A stretch of DNA of 64,000 nucleotides from Herbaspirillum aquaticum (GCF_002213425.1 NZ_NJGV01000009.1:179802-243801); one strand, 5' to 3'; shown: positions 52,596 to 62,073, numbered from the stretch's first letter. Notes: generated from the sequence alone by a model not told the origin. A program made the numbers and translations.

Positions 52596-53726
52596 TCAGA
52601 TCGGCTGGACCAGTGCCGCGTGCGATTCGCGCATGATGCGCGAGTGCTCGTCCTTGTCGCCGCCCTCGACCTCGATCTCGCCCAGCCGGGCCGAGTTCTC
52701 CACCACCATGCGGCAACGTTCCCAGCGCCGCTCCTCGAAGGCCGACAAGGCCAGCGGCACGCTGCCGTTGCGGGCCAGTTCGTCGGCCAGCACCAGCGCA
52801 TCCTCGATGCCGATGCAGGCACCGGAGGCCAGGTGCGGCGTGGTGGCATGCACGGCATCACCGATGAGCACAACGCGGCCCTGATACCACGGACGCGGCA
52901 GCAGCAAGCCTTCCAGCGGGCGGAAGATGATGCGGGCGTTGTCGCCGAGCTGGTCGCGGATGGTCTTGAGGACCGGGGCGCTGAAGTCTTCCAGCAGCCC
53001 GCGCAGGCGCGCCACGAAGGTGGCCGGATCGACGTGGTCGTTGACCGGACGCGGCTCGGTGACGAAGAGGTACATCTCGTCTTTCGACACCGGATTGACG
53101 CCGGGCTTGATCTTCGGCCCCATCCACATGGTGCAGGTGGTGATCTCCGCCGGACGCGGCAGGACGGCACGCCATACGGCCTGGCCGCTGTAGCGCGGCT
53201 TGGGCGCATGGGGGAAGAGATGGGCACGCAGCTTGGAATAGAGGCCATCGGCACCGATCACCAGGTCGTAGCGGCGGGTCTGGCCATCGGTGAAGTCGAC
53301 CTCGACCTCGTCGCCGATCTCGCGCAGGGCGGTGAAGGTGCAACCCAGGCGCACATCGGTGCCCGATGCGCGGGTAGCATCAGCCAGGATACGGGCCAGT
53401 ACCGGACGCAGGATGGCACCGCCGCCGGGTACGTCGGGCGCGGCCAGGCGCGGCGTGGGCAGCTCGGCGATCTGCGGGCCGTGCGGCAGGCACAGGCGCA
53501 CACCGTCACCGGCCGCGCCTTCGCGCAGGAAGGCATCGAGCACCCCGAGTTGCTTCAGGGCCCGCAGCGTGGCCGGGCCGAGGCTGATGCCGGCACCATA
53601 GTTGCGCCACTGGGGATCGAGTTCCACCAGGTCGACCTGGGCGCCACGGCGGCGCAGGTCGATGGCGGCCGATGCGCCGGAAAAACCGCCGCCGATGATG
53701 AGGATGCGTTGGGCTGCGAGTGTCAT
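52596..53726 (-). CDS. fdeE: FAD-dependent flavonoid monooxygenase
   Basis: The 376-residue enzyme is a group A flavin monooxygenase: IIGGGFSGASAAIDLRRRG binds FAD, LVIGADGLYSKLR is the DG motif, and VVLIGDAVHATTP with ASGACIGIEDALVLADEL is the GD motif. In H. seropedicae, FdeE hydroxylates naringenin (to 8-hydroxynaringenin, as I recall), preparing the A ring for cleavage. Fifth position in the operon matches that assignment. Its ATG overlaps the fdeD stop by four bases, so the Rieske protein and the hydroxylase are made together. Confidence 0.88.
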   Translation of the reverse strand: MTLAAQRILIIGGGFSGASAAIDLRRRGAQVDLVELDPQWRNYGAGISLGPATLRALKQLGVLDAFLREGAAGDGVRLCLPHGPQIAELPTPRLAAPDVPGGGAILRPVLARILADATRASGTDVRLGCTFTALREIGDEVEVDFTDGQTRRYDLVIGADGLYSKLRAHLFPHAPKPRYSGQAVWRAVLPRPAEITTCTMWMGPKIKPGVNPVSKDEMYLFVTEPRPVNDHVDPATFVARLRGLLEDFSAPVLKTIRDQLGDNARIIFRPLEGLLLPRPWYQGRVVLIGDAVHATTPHLASGACIGIEDALVLADELARNGSVPLALSAFEERRWERCRMVVENSARLGEIEVEGGDKDEHSRIMRESHAALVQPI

Positions 53727-54094
53727 GGTGTCTCCTGAATCTTTTTCTTGATGAGTTGATCGTCTTCGCCGGCGGCCAGGTGCAGGCCGCCGTCGTCATC
53801 GATGCGCAGCGCCACCGGCGTGAGCGAGTCGCCCAGGCAAGGCCCGAGCGTGCACACGCCGGTGAGCGGATCGAACAATGCGCCATGGGCGGCACAGACC
53901 ACATGCTGCCCGCTGGCATCGAGGTAGGCATCGCGCCGCCATGGCAACGGTGTGCCGTGGTGCGGGCAGCTGTCAACCCAGGCCCGCACCTGGTCGCCCC
54001 GGCGCAGCAGGAAAATGGTGGCCTGCCCTGCCCCACCGGTATCGAAACCGCGCGCGCCGTCGTCGGGCAATTGGGTGACATGGCACAAATACAT
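53723..54094 (-). CDS. fdeD: Rieske [2Fe-2S] ferredoxin
   Basis: The 123-residue protein has the two Rieske cluster motifs SCPHHGTPLPW and VCAAHGALFDPLTGVC, with ligands Cys-His and Cys-His. It starts at MYLCHV (54094), 20 bases after fdeC; a longer open frame upstream reads antisense-like sequence and is rejected. It should carry electrons to an oxygenase of the pathway, although the neighbouring FAD hydroxylase type normally takes electrons directly from NAD(P)H, so its partner is unclear. Confidence 0.85.
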   Translation of the reverse strand: MYLCHVTQLPDDGARGFDTGGAGQATIFLLRRGDQVRAWVDSCPHHGTPLPWRRDAYLDASGQHVVCAAHGALFDPLTGVCTLGPCLGDSLTPVALRIDDDGGLHLAAGEDDQLIKKKIQETP

Positions 54095-54114
54095 GGCGTG
54101 TGCTCCCGCTTGGC

Positions 54115-55041
54115 TCAGTGTGCAGCGCCCGGTGGCGGCGGGCCGCTCGGCGCCCACTTCTCGCGGTACTGGAACAGGAACAATTGCGAGGCATCGGCTC
54201 CCATCGGCACTTCGCGTGCTGCCCACTGATCGTCGTGCAGGTCCATGTCGGCGTCGTATTCGACGTGGCAGCCAAGCGGCGAATTGAAATACCAGAACCA
54301 GTTGCTGCCGAAGCGATGGCGGCCCGGCCCCCAGAAGCTCTGGTAACCCTTCTCGACGAAACGGGTGCCGGCCAGCAGCACCTCGGTCGGGCCGCCCATG
54401 TGGAAGGTGAAGTGTTCGCAGCCTTTCATGAAGGGCGGCGTCTGGATCATGAAGAGCGTGTGGTGATCCAGGGTCCCGGCCGGACGCAGGAAGGGGCCCA
54501 CACCGGTGAAGCGGTCAGTGCAGACGAAGCCCAGGCGCTGGTAGAAAGCCTCGGCCTTGGCGGCATCGGGCACGAAATACACCACGTGCGACAGCGTGCG
54601 CGGCAGGGCTTGGTCCTCTGCCGGCAGGCCCAGCTGGTTCGGTGCGCGCTGGGCATCGCCGGGACCGTTGACGCGTTCCGATTTCATGTCCAGCGCACGG
54701 CGCACGGTGACCTGGAAGGCCAGTGCAAAGCCCATGTCGTCCACGCTGCGTACCACGCCATCGCGGCGGCTGACTTCGCGGTCGCGGCGCAGTTCGGTTT
54801 CGATGGCATCCAGGGTGGCCACGTCGGCCACGCCATAGACGGTTTCGCGCAGCAGGCTGGCGGTACCCATGGCGGCCGGCAGCGTGGCGTCGTCCTTGGC
54901 GCGCAGCACGATGGCGGTGCCGTCGAGGGCTTCGTAACGATCGTTACCAGCATCCTTGAGGCCATAGTCGAGCAGGTACTGGCGGCAGGCGGGCAGGTCC
55001 TCCACGCCAAAGACCAGGGCATCGGGTCCAATGATGTTCAT
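54115..55041 (-). CDS. fdeC: VOC-family extradiol ring-cleavage dioxygenase
   Basis: The 308-residue product has two VOC (glyoxalase-like) modules as in type I extradiol dioxygenases. Probable iron ligands are the histidine in LSHVVYFVPD, the histidine of LDHHTLFMI and the glutamate in GCHVEYDAD. AAGGAAA precedes the ATG at 55041; the open frame to 55488 is antisense noise. In H. seropedicae FdeC cleaves the hydroxylated flavonoid A ring. Third place in the operon matches the letter. Confidence 0.87.
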   Translation of the reverse strand: MNIIGPDALVFGVEDLPACRQYLLDYGLKDAGNDRYEALDGTAIVLRAKDDATLPAAMGTASLLRETVYGVADVATLDAIETELRRDREVSRRDGVVRSVDDMGFALAFQVTVRRALDMKSERVNGPGDAQRAPNQLGLPAEDQALPRTLSHVVYFVPDAAKAEAFYQRLGFVCTDRFTGVGPFLRPAGTLDHHTLFMIQTPPFMKGCEHFTFHMGGPTEVLLAGTRFVEKGYQSFWGPGRHRFGSNWFWYFNSPLGCHVEYDADMDLHDDQWAAREVPMGADASQLFLFQYREKWAPSGPPPPGAAH

Positions 55042-55088
55042 GCGGGTTTCCTTGTGATTGACTCGGTATTGCGTTGGCGCCATGCGCC

Positions 55089-56249
55089 TCAGCGCTTGGT
55101 GCGGCCGCCCAGGGTTTCGGCCACCCAGTCGGCGATGACGTGGCCGGCGTTGATGGAATTGTCGAAGCTGGCATGCTGCGCGCCGCCTTCGCGGTCGGTG
55201 AAGACCTTCAATTCGCGCTTGGGGCTGTTGACCAGTTGTTCGTAGGTACGGTGTGCCCACTTCAGGGGAATCTGCGTGTCCTTCTCGCCGTGGGTGACCA
55301 GGAAGGGCACGCGGATCTTCTCGACCACGCCATCCAGGTGCACGTCCTCGGCGATGCGCATGAAGTCGTCGACATCCTTGGCACCCCACACCCAGCAGAC
55401 GTGCTGCCAGTAATGCGGCACGGGGAAATCGCCCTCCTTTTCCAGGCGCTTTTTCTGTACGTCGCGCCAGTCGTGATTGGCACCCCACACCACGCCACAG
55501 GCAAAGCGCGGCTCCATGGCCACCACGCGCGGGCAGTAGTAGCCGCCCAGCGAGACGCCTTCACAGCCGATGCGGCTGGCATCGACGTCGTCGCGCTGTT
55601 CCAGCCAATCCACCACGTGGCGCGCCCAGTGCTCGGCATCGAAACGCGCAGTCATGCCATGCAGGCGCAGGGCTTCGCCGGTGCCGGGCTGGTCGATCAC
55701 CAGCGACGAGACGCCGCGCTCGGCCAGCCAGCCGGGCAGGCCGACCAGGTATTTCATTTCCTTGGTCGAATCCAGGCCATTGAGCTGGACCAGGATCGGC
55801 GCAGGCCCCTGCACATTGTTGGCGCGGGTATAAAGGCCCGAGATGACCTTGCCTTCATAAGGAATTTCGACGCGCTCGCAGTTGTCACCAGCCAGCGTGA
55901 TGCCACGCTGGAATACTTCCAGGAAGCGACGATACAACTCCAGGCGGCCCGGTGCGCCGTGACCCTGCAGGCGTTCGCAGGTCAGCAGGTAGCTGGCTGC
56001 GCGCTTGTACTTGGTCCCGGCCGAGAGCAGCCGGCCGCGCGCTTCATCCTCGGCGGCCAGGCTGCAGAGCTTTTCTGCCATGTCCGCCCAGGTGGCGCGG
56101 AAGGCGGCGGTGCCTTCGGCGTCAGGCTGTTTGGCCGCCTCTTGCAGGGGCGCGCACATGGCTTCGATTTCGCCGATGCGCGCGCCCATCTCGATGGCGA
56201 GATCGACGGAAAGATTCCAGACATAGTTCGTCGGGAAATAACGGAACAT
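55089..56249 (-). CDS. fdeB: Alpha/beta hydrolase (C-C hydrolase-like)
   Basis: This 386-residue protein has a helical N-terminal cap domain of about 130 residues and an alpha/beta-hydrolase core. The nucleophile elbow is GVSLGGYY, the acid lies near VTHGEKDTQIPLKW and the histidine is in GGAQHASFDNSI. The layout resembles the nicotine-pathway 2,6-dihydroxypseudooxynicotine hydrolase, which breaks a C-C bond next to an aryl ketone. A similar step (release of the phenylpropanoid part) is plausible for flavonoids. AAAGGAG lies before the ATG. Gene letter by operon order. Confidence 0.84.
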   Translation of the reverse strand: MFRYFPTNYVWNLSVDLAIEMGARIGEIEAMCAPLQEAAKQPDAEGTAAFRATWADMAEKLCSLAAEDEARGRLLSAGTKYKRAASYLLTCERLQGHGAPGRLELYRRFLEVFQRGITLAGDNCERVEIPYEGKVISGLYTRANNVQGPAPILVQLNGLDSTKEMKYLVGLPGWLAERGVSSLVIDQPGTGEALRLHGMTARFDAEHWARHVVDWLEQRDDVDASRIGCEGVSLGGYYCPRVVAMEPRFACGVVWGANHDWRDVQKKRLEKEGDFPVPHYWQHVCWVWGAKDVDDFMRIAEDVHLDGVVEKIRVPFLVTHGEKDTQIPLKWAHRTYEQLVNSPKRELKVFTDREGGAQHASFDNSINAGHVIADWVAETLGGRTKR

Positions 56250-56298
56250 GGTGTAACTCCTTTGATGATGAGTGATACGGATGAGCGGCTGCGTTGAC

Positions 56299-57234
56299 TC
56301 AGTGCCGGCCGCCCATCCACAGCGGCATGGCGAAGTTGATCCAGATGGCATCGCTCTTGGCCGTGTTGGCGGCGTACAGGCCGCGCTGCACGTTCATGTT
56401 GATGCTGTAGGTACCGGCGTTGTAGGCCACGGTCGGGCCCATGGCAAAGCTGCGCGTACGGTTGCCGGTGATGTCGGTGCCGTTCTGGCGGTCATCGGTG
56501 AACTGGTTCAGGTAGGAACCGGTGACGCCGACTTTCCACTTGCCGAAGTTCCAGCCACCGATGAAGTCCGCCACGTAGGCCGTGCCGGAGCGGTAATTGG
56601 TATCGCTGTTCTTGTCGTTGAAGAGCAGACGGTTGGAGATGCCCAGGTCCAGCCCGTTTGGATCGTTGTGGCGGATCGCCAGCACCGGCTGGTAGGAGGT
56701 GTAGCCGACCGCCACGCTGGTGCGCTTGGGATCGTAGGAACCGCTCTTGAGGGCGAAGTCGAAGCCGAACGTGACATTGGTATGCGCGGCCACGTCCCAG
56801 CGCAGCAGCAGCGGGGTGACGGTGACGTTGGAGAGGCCGTTGTGGTTCTCGCCGTGGCCCATCACTTCGCTATGCAGCGAGACCACCGGCAACACCAGTT
56901 GCGAATAGACCTTGGCACCCATCCACTCCACGCCATAGGAAGCCAAGAGGCGCGTGGTGGCCGAGAACACGTCGGTCTTGAAGGGGATGGGGCGCTTGTT
57001 GCCCTTGTTGTCGTACAGGCCGTCGGCACTGCTGTAGTTGAACTGCTCTACCGCGAACAGGCCCGGGATGGGCGGCAGCGCGGCGATGTATTCACTGGTG
57101 GACCCGGTGGGGAATGGCGAAACGCCACCTTCGAAGGCTTGCGCGGACTGCATGCTGGCGCTCCCGAGTACGGCTGCAACGGCCAGGACGGCACGATACC
57201 CCAGCCGCCGGGCTGGTACTGTTCCTCTCTTCAC
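56299..57234 (-). CDS. fdeA: Outer-membrane channel-like protein (SphA/phenol meta-degradation family)
   Basis: From a GTG at 57234, with AAGGAGA six bases upstream, the precursor has 311 residues. A signal peptide runs to SMQSAQA, then FEGGVSPFPTGSTSEYIAAL begins the mature chain, the typical start of the phenol_MetA_deg family. The rest is amphipathic beta strands ending WINFAMPLWMGGRH. Such proteins are thought to let aromatic compounds through the outer membrane. It is the first gene of the fde operon, facing fdeR across 284 bases. Confidence 0.85.
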   Translation of the reverse strand: MKRGTVPARRLGYRAVLAVAAVLGSASMQSAQAFEGGVSPFPTGSTSEYIAALPPIPGLFAVEQFNYSSADGLYDNKGNKRPIPFKTDVFSATTRLLASYGVEWMGAKVYSQLVLPVVSLHSEVMGHGENHNGLSNVTVTPLLLRWDVAAHTNVTFGFDFALKSGSYDPKRTSVAVGYTSYQPVLAIRHNDPNGLDLGISNRLLFNDKNSDTNYRSGTAYVADFIGGWNFGKWKVGVTGSYLNQFTDDRQNGTDITGNRTRSFAMGPTVAYNAGTYSINMNVQRGLYAANTAKSDAIWINFAMPLWMGGRH

Positions 57235-57518
57235 TTCTGTCTCCTTGTCTCCTACCCTGCCTGGCTTGTTGTCTCGCCGTCGCGGCGTCTTGTCGGGGCC
57301 AGGCTGAACAATGGCGCACTGCGCCACCGGCTTGCCGCGCCGACCCTTTCTTCGGTGTTTCTGCGAGGACGTGCAGCGGATGTGTGAAGGTTAAGGTCGA
57401 GGTTGATATTGATCAAATGGATTGTTTTGATTCATGATATGGGCGGGATCAATACCTGACCGCGCCCCGCAATCCTTGCCCAAAAGAAAGGCCGGCACCC
57501 GACAACGGAGACTCATCC
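57235..57518. promoter_or_regulatory. fdeA-fdeR divergent promoter region
   Basis: The 284-base gap contains an AT-rich box at 57403-57440 with TTGATATTGATCAA (palindromic TTGATCAA at 57409-57416) and further TTGAT and ATGAT half-repeats. This is the most likely FdeR (LysR-type) binding area; naringenin-dependent activation of this promoter is known from H. seropedicae. Confidence 0.65.
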
Positions 57519-58439
57519 ATGCGCTTCAACAAGCTCGACCTCAACCTGCTGGTCGCGCTCGACGCGCTGCTGACCGAACTCAACATCAGCCGCGCCGCCG
57601 AGAAGATCCACCTGAGCCAGTCCGCCATGAGCAATGCGCTGGCGCGCCTGCGCGACTATTTCGATGACGAATTGCTGATCCAGGTCGGCCGCCGCATGGA
57701 AGCCACACCGCGTGCGGAGGTACTACGCGATGCGGTCAATGACGTACTGCGGCGCATCGAAGGATCGATCGCTGCCAAACCGGCTTTCGTCCCGCAGGAG
57801 TCGCAGCGGGAGTTCCGCATCTCGGTCTCGGATTTCAGCCTGAATGTACTGATTCCGCGCGTGATCGCACGGGCCCACGCCGAGGGGCCGCAGATTCGCT
57901 TTGCGCTGATGCCGCAGGTGCAGGATCCGACCCGTTCGCTGGATCGCGCGGAAGTGGACTTGCTGGTGCTGCCACAGGAATTCTGTACGCCCGATCATCC
58001 TGCGGAGGAAGTCTTCCGCGAACGCCACGTCTGCGTGGTGTGGCGCGACAGCCCGCTGGCCAAGGGCAAGCTCACGCTGGAGCGCTACATGGAGGCCGGC
58101 CATGTGGTCATGGTGCCGCCGGGTGCCAATGCCTCATCGGTGGAAGCGTGGATGGCCAACAAGCTGGGATTTGAGCGGCGGGTGGAGATCACCAGCTTCA
58201 GCTTCGCCTCCTGCGTGGCGCTGGTGCAGGGGACCGACCGCATCGCCACCGTGCATGGACGGCTGGCGCGCAAGCTGGCCACGCAATTGCCGGTCGTGCT
58301 CAAGGAAAGCCCGCTGCCGCTGGCGGAGATGCACCAGATGATGCAGTGGCATCGCTATCGCACCAATGATCCGGGCATCGAATGGTTGCGGCACGTGTTC
58401 CTGGAAAGTGCGCGCGAGATGGACAAGAAGGCGGCCTGA
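57519..58439 (+). CDS. fdeR: LysR-type activator of flavonoid degradation
   Basis: The 306-residue regulator is of the NodD/NahR-like LysR branch: LDLNLLVALDALLTELNISRAAEKIHLSQSAMSNALARLRDYF forms the DNA-binding helices (shown in the first 55 residues), and the effector domain has FRISVSDFSLNVLIPRVIA. Two ATG-proximal features fix the start at MRFNKL. It is divergent from fdeA. In H. seropedicae FdeR activates the operon when naringenin is present. A weak hairpin follows its stop. Confidence 0.9.
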   Translation: MRFNKLDLNLLVALDALLTELNISRAAEKIHLSQSAMSNALARLRDYFDDELLIQVGRRMEATPRAEVLRDAVNDVLRRIEGSIAAKPAFVPQESQREFRISVSDFSLNVLIPRVIARAHAEGPQIRFALMPQVQDPTRSLDRAEVDLLVLPQEFCTPDHPAEEVFRERHVCVVWRDSPLAKGKLTLERYMEAGHVVMVPPGANASSVEAWMANKLGFERRVEITSFSFASCVALVQGTDRIATVHGRLARKLATQLPVVLKESPLPLAEMHQMMQWHRYRTNDPGIEWLRHVFLESAREMDKKAA

Positions 58440-58443
58440 TCAG

Positions 58444-58467
58444 AACATGACGGATTAGTCATGTTTT
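58444..58467 (+). terminator. Weak terminator after fdeR
   Basis: AACATGAC and GTCATGTT form an 8-base stem with a six-base loop and a short TT tail, four bases after the fdeR stop. Confidence 0.45.
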
Positions 58468-58533
58468 GATTTGCCCATTCTTAAAAATCCTTTAAATCAT
58501 TTAAATCATTTATATAAAACAGGCGTCTCTACA

Positions 58534-58570
58534 CAAAAAAACGCCCTGCCACCTTTCAATGGCAGGGCGT
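58534..58570 (-). terminator. Intrinsic terminator of the TonB receptor gene
   Basis: ACGCCCTGCCA and TGGCAGGGCGT form a perfect 11-base stem. On the minus strand seven T residues follow. It lies 30 bases after the receptor stop. Confidence 0.92.
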
Positions 58571-58599
58571 TGCTTACGCACGCGATCTGTGTGACCGGA

Positions 58600-60984
58600 T
58601 CAGAAATCAACCTGCGCCGACAGCACCAGCGTACGGCCCGATGAGGTGCCGACGTAACCGTTCTGCATCAGCCAGTAATTCTTGTCGAACAGGTTCTCGA
58701 TGTTGGCGCGATAGGTCACGACCTGCCCTGCCGCCCGGGTGATATAGCGCGCACCGATATCGACGCGGGTCCATCCCGGCACCTTGAGCTTGTTCTCGTT
58801 GCTGTACCACATCGAACCCGTGCGGGTGACACGCGTATTCAAGGCCAGGCCCTGCAGCCAGGGTGCATCCCAATCCAGTCCCAGGTTGAAGTTGCTGTTG
58901 GGGATGGCACCGACATCCTTGCCGTCATTGGTGCCATTGTCGGTGTGGTATTGCTTGGCATCGAAGAAGGTGCCGCTGGCATTGAAGCGCAGTCCGCGCT
59001 GCAGTTCGCCATAGGCCGCCAGTTCCAGTCCGCGTACGCGATTGCGGCCATCCTGGGTGGTGGTGCTCACGCCATTGACCAGCGTGGTGCTGGAATTGGC
59101 CTGCTCGATCTGGAAGACGGCCGCCGTGGTGGTGATACGGCCCCAGTCGATTTTCGCCCCCGTTTCCACCTGCTTGGACTTGTAGGGCGGGAAGAGCTGG
59201 TTGGGATTGCCGTCGCTGGCCGAAGTGAAACCGCCGGCACTGAGGGCCGCCGTGTAGTTGGCATACAGGGAGACGTTCTGCACCGGCTTGACGACCACGC
59301 CCAGCACCGGCGAGATGGCCGTCTTGTTGGAGGTCTGCGTGGCATCGGCCAGGCTGTGCGAATAGACCTGCTGGCGGCGCAGCCCGGCGGTGATGCGCAG
59401 GCGGTCATCGGCCAGCGACAGGGTATCGGTCAGCGCCACGCTGGTCAGGCGGATCTGGCTTTGCGGCGTGGGCGCGCCGCGTGCACCGGTCACCGTAGGC
59501 AAGGCGACCGGACGATACAGGTTGGAGGTGACGTTGCTGCTCTGGGAGAGGAAGAAGTAATCCGTCTGCTGATCCAGCATGTTCACGCCCAGCATCACGG
59601 TGTGCTTGATGCCGGCGGTGTTGAAGCGCGCACGCATGCCTACATCGGCCGACGTGGAAACCACCTTCTGGTCATAGTAGCCATTGGACAGCGCTGCGGT
59701 ATCGCCGGCTGCATTGAGGATGGTGGCGCTGGGCCAGCTCTGGGCGGAACTGGCCACGTGATAGCCCACGGCACCATAGGCGGTCAGCTGGTCGTTGATG
59801 TCGTATTCCAGGCGGGTGGCCACGGCCTTGTCGTCGGACTGCAGGGTGGTACCGGGATAGAGATTGGTCTTGCCCGAGGGCGCATCCGGCATCACCAGGC
59901 TGCTGATGCTGAATTGCGGACGGAAGTTGCGGGCATCTTCATGCTGGGTGTAGGCATCCAGGCTCCAGCGCACGCGGCCGCCGTTGTAGTCGAGTCCGAC
60001 CGAGCCCGTGCTCTGCTGCTGATTGCTGCCGGAGAGCCCCGTGTTGCCATCGGCATAGAGCGCGTTCACGCGGATGCCCCACTCCTGCTGTTCACCAAAA
60101 CGGCGGCCCAGGTCGGCCTTCAATCCGAACTGTGAATTGGAGAGATACGTGGCCGTGACGCTGGAGATCGGATCTTCATGCGCACGCTTGGGAATCAGGT
60201 TGACCGCCCCGCCCACGCCGCCGGCCGGGCCCATGCCATACATCAGCGTGCCCGGTCCCTTGAGCACTTCGATGCGCTCGACCATGGAGATGGGCATGCG
60301 CGTGAGCGGCACCATGCCATAGAGGCCATTGAAGGCCACGTCATTGGCCGACATGGTGAAGCCGCGAATCTGGTAGCTGTCGCCGAAGCCGCCATTGCCG
60401 TTGGTGTTGCGCACCGAGGCATCGTTGGCGATGACGTCGCCGATGGCACGCGCCTGCACATCCTCGATGCCTTGCGAGGTGTAGTTGGTGGTGCTGAAGG
60501 GTGTGTCCATGACGCTGGCCGTGCCCAGCACGCCCAGGCTGCCACCGCGTGCGACCAGTCCACCTGCATAGGGGGCGGTCGGATCGGCGCTTTCGGTGAT
60601 GGTGACGGTGGGCAGGACGGCATTGGCATTGCTGCCGGTGGCGGCCGCCGGTGCGGCCACCGTGTAGCCGCCGTCGGCATTGCGGATGGCTTGCAATGGG
60701 GTGCCGTTGAGCAGCGCGGCAAATCCTTCGGCTACCGTATAACGGCCGGCAAGGCCCGCACTCTGGCGATCGCGCGTGATGGCCGGATCGAAGGAGAGCA
60801 GCACGCCGGCACGGCGGGCAAAGCTGTTGAGGCTTTGGTCGAGGGGACCAGCGGGGATGTCGTAGGCCTGGCGCTGGGCATCGGTGGCTTGCGCCTGGAC
60901 AGCGGCCATGGGGCTGGCGAAGGCGGCCAGGATGGCCAGTCGGGACAGGGTCGGGCGCGAGGGGAAGCGGGTTCGGGTTGTCAT
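58600..60984 (-). CDS. TonB-dependent siderophore receptor with STN signalling domain
   Basis: The 794-residue outer-membrane receptor has a signal peptide (to about AVQAQ), an STN domain (YDIPAGPLDQSLNSFARRAG and TVAEGFAALLNGTPLQ, about 40-110), a plug (SVMDTPFSTTNYTSQGIEDV, VERIEVLKGPGTLMYGMGPAGG) and a 22-strand barrel ending LVLSAQVDF. The STN domain shows that it signals to a FecR protein. It stands last in a FecI-FecR-receptor set, 105 bases after fecR, with its own terminator. The ligand is probably a ferric siderophore; which one cannot be read from sequence. Confidence 0.92.
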   Translation of the reverse strand: MTTRTRFPSRPTLSRLAILAAFASPMAAVQAQATDAQRQAYDIPAGPLDQSLNSFARRAGVLLSFDPAITRDRQSAGLAGRYTVAEGFAALLNGTPLQAIRNADGGYTVAAPAAATGSNANAVLPTVTITESADPTAPYAGGLVARGGSLGVLGTASVMDTPFSTTNYTSQGIEDVQARAIGDVIANDASVRNTNGNGGFGDSYQIRGFTMSANDVAFNGLYGMVPLTRMPISMVERIEVLKGPGTLMYGMGPAGGVGGAVNLIPKRAHEDPISSVTATYLSNSQFGLKADLGRRFGEQQEWGIRVNALYADGNTGLSGSNQQQSTGSVGLDYNGGRVRWSLDAYTQHEDARNFRPQFSISSLVMPDAPSGKTNLYPGTTLQSDDKAVATRLEYDINDQLTAYGAVGYHVASSAQSWPSATILNAAGDTAALSNGYYDQKVVSTSADVGMRARFNTAGIKHTVMLGVNMLDQQTDYFFLSQSSNVTSNLYRPVALPTVTGARGAPTPQSQIRLTSVALTDTLSLADDRLRITAGLRRQQVYSHSLADATQTSNKTAISPVLGVVVKPVQNVSLYANYTAALSAGGFTSASDGNPNQLFPPYKSKQVETGAKIDWGRITTTAAVFQIEQANSSTTLVNGVSTTTQDGRNRVRGLELAAYGELQRGLRFNASGTFFDAKQYHTDNGTNDGKDVGAIPNSNFNLGLDWDAPWLQGLALNTRVTRTGSMWYSNENKLKVPGWTRVDIGARYITRAAGQVVTYRANIENLFDKNYWLMQNGYVGTSSGRTLVLSAQVDF

Positions 60985-61089
60985 GGATGTCGTTCGGTGG
61001 TGAGCTTCAGAGGGCTTGCTACTGGTAGACCGAACGAGATTCCGAAACCTGCAGAAAATATTTAAAAAATTTTTAGACCAATGCCACCC

Positions 61090-62073
61090 TCAGGTGGAGG
61101 CCCGCGGCCGCAGGGTGACCCAGTACTCCGTGAAGGAATCCACCCGCACCGGCAAGGTCCGCGCGATGGCCGCCAGGATGCGTGCCGGCTGGTCGAGCGG
61201 GAACACGCCCGAGATGGTCAGGTCGGCCACCGCCGGATCGCAGCGCAGCTTGCCGGGGAGATAGCGATCCAGTTCGGCCACCAGTTGGCCCAGCGGCATG
61301 CGGTCGGCCACGATGACGCCCTCGGTCCAGGCGATGGCCTCTTCATTGGCGGCAGAGAGGCGACCCACCAGCCCTTGCGCATCGAACAGACCCTCACGCC
61401 CGGCATCCACGCGTATCGGCGTATTCTCATTTTGCGAACGAAATTCGACCGCACCCTCATAAACGGCAAGGCGCATTCCCTCCTCCGCATCGCGCAGCCG
61501 GAAGCGGGTGCCCAGTGCGCGCGCCTGGCCCAGCCGGGTCTGCACGAGGAAGGGACGAGAGGGAACGCGCTCTTCATGCCCCGTGGTGATGAGCACTTCG
61601 CCGCGATGCAGGCGGACCAGGCGCTGCTGTCCGTCAAGACTGACATCCACCGCAGTGGCACTGTTGAGTTGCAGCACGGTGCCATCGGCGAGCGTCACCC
61701 GGCGCCGCTCGCCGGTGCGGGTCGAGTAGCCGGCCATCCAGGCCTGCCAGGGCGTCCATCGTGCCGCGCTGGCCGCCAGCAACCCCGTGCCCGTCAACAC
61801 GCACAGGGTCTTGATGGCAAAGCGGCGGTTGTTGCGTGCGCGGGTGGGGCTGGCGCCGATGCTGCCGTGGGCCAGCGCGCGCGGCAAGCTGCCCACACGT
61901 TCGCTGAGCGACTGCAGGCGCTGCCACGCCAGCTCGTGCTGCGGCTGTTCGGCACGCCAGCGGCGGCAGGCCTCGTGGTCATGATCGGTGGCGCTGCCCG
62001 ATTGCAGCCGCACCATCCAGTCGATGGCGGCCATGACCACGTCATCGCCCGGGACTGCGGTCTCAGCTGCCAT
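61090..62073 (-). CDS. FecR-family sigma regulator
   Basis: The 327-residue protein has a cytoplasmic N-terminal domain (DHEACRRWRAEQPQHELAWQ), a membrane helix at about residues 85-105 (TLCVLTGTGLLAASAARW) and a periplasmic FecR domain (RTGERRRVTLADGTVLQLNS, DVSLDGQQRLVRLHRGEVLI). It relays the receptor signal to the sigma factor. Its start overlaps the sigma gene by 11 bases. Confidence 0.92.
   Translation of the reverse strand: MAAETAVPGDDVVMAAIDWMVRLQSGSATDHDHEACRRWRAEQPQHELAWQRLQSLSERVGSLPRALAHGSIGASPTRARNNRRFAIKTLCVLTGTGLLAASAARWTPWQAWMAGYSTRTGERRRVTLADGTVLQLNSATAVDVSLDGQQRLVRLHRGEVLITTGHEERVPSRPFLVQTRLGQARALGTRFRLRDAEEGMRLAVYEGAVEFRSQNENTPIRVDAGREGLFDAQGLVGRLSAANEEAIAWTEGVIVADRMPLGQLVAELDRYLPGKLRCDPAVADLTISGVFPLDQPARILAAIARTLPVRVDSFTEYWVTLRPRAST

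Noticed and set aside
55089..56249. A nicotine-degradation cluster, suggested by the hydrolase's resemblance to a nicotine-pathway enzyme
   Set aside because: The full gene order fits the flavonoid fde cluster, and no nicotine oxidoreductase genes are present.
55074..56297. Plus-strand open frame of 407 codons opposite fdeB
   Set aside because: Antisense shadow; the minus-strand alpha/beta hydrolase has a ribosome site and catalytic motifs.
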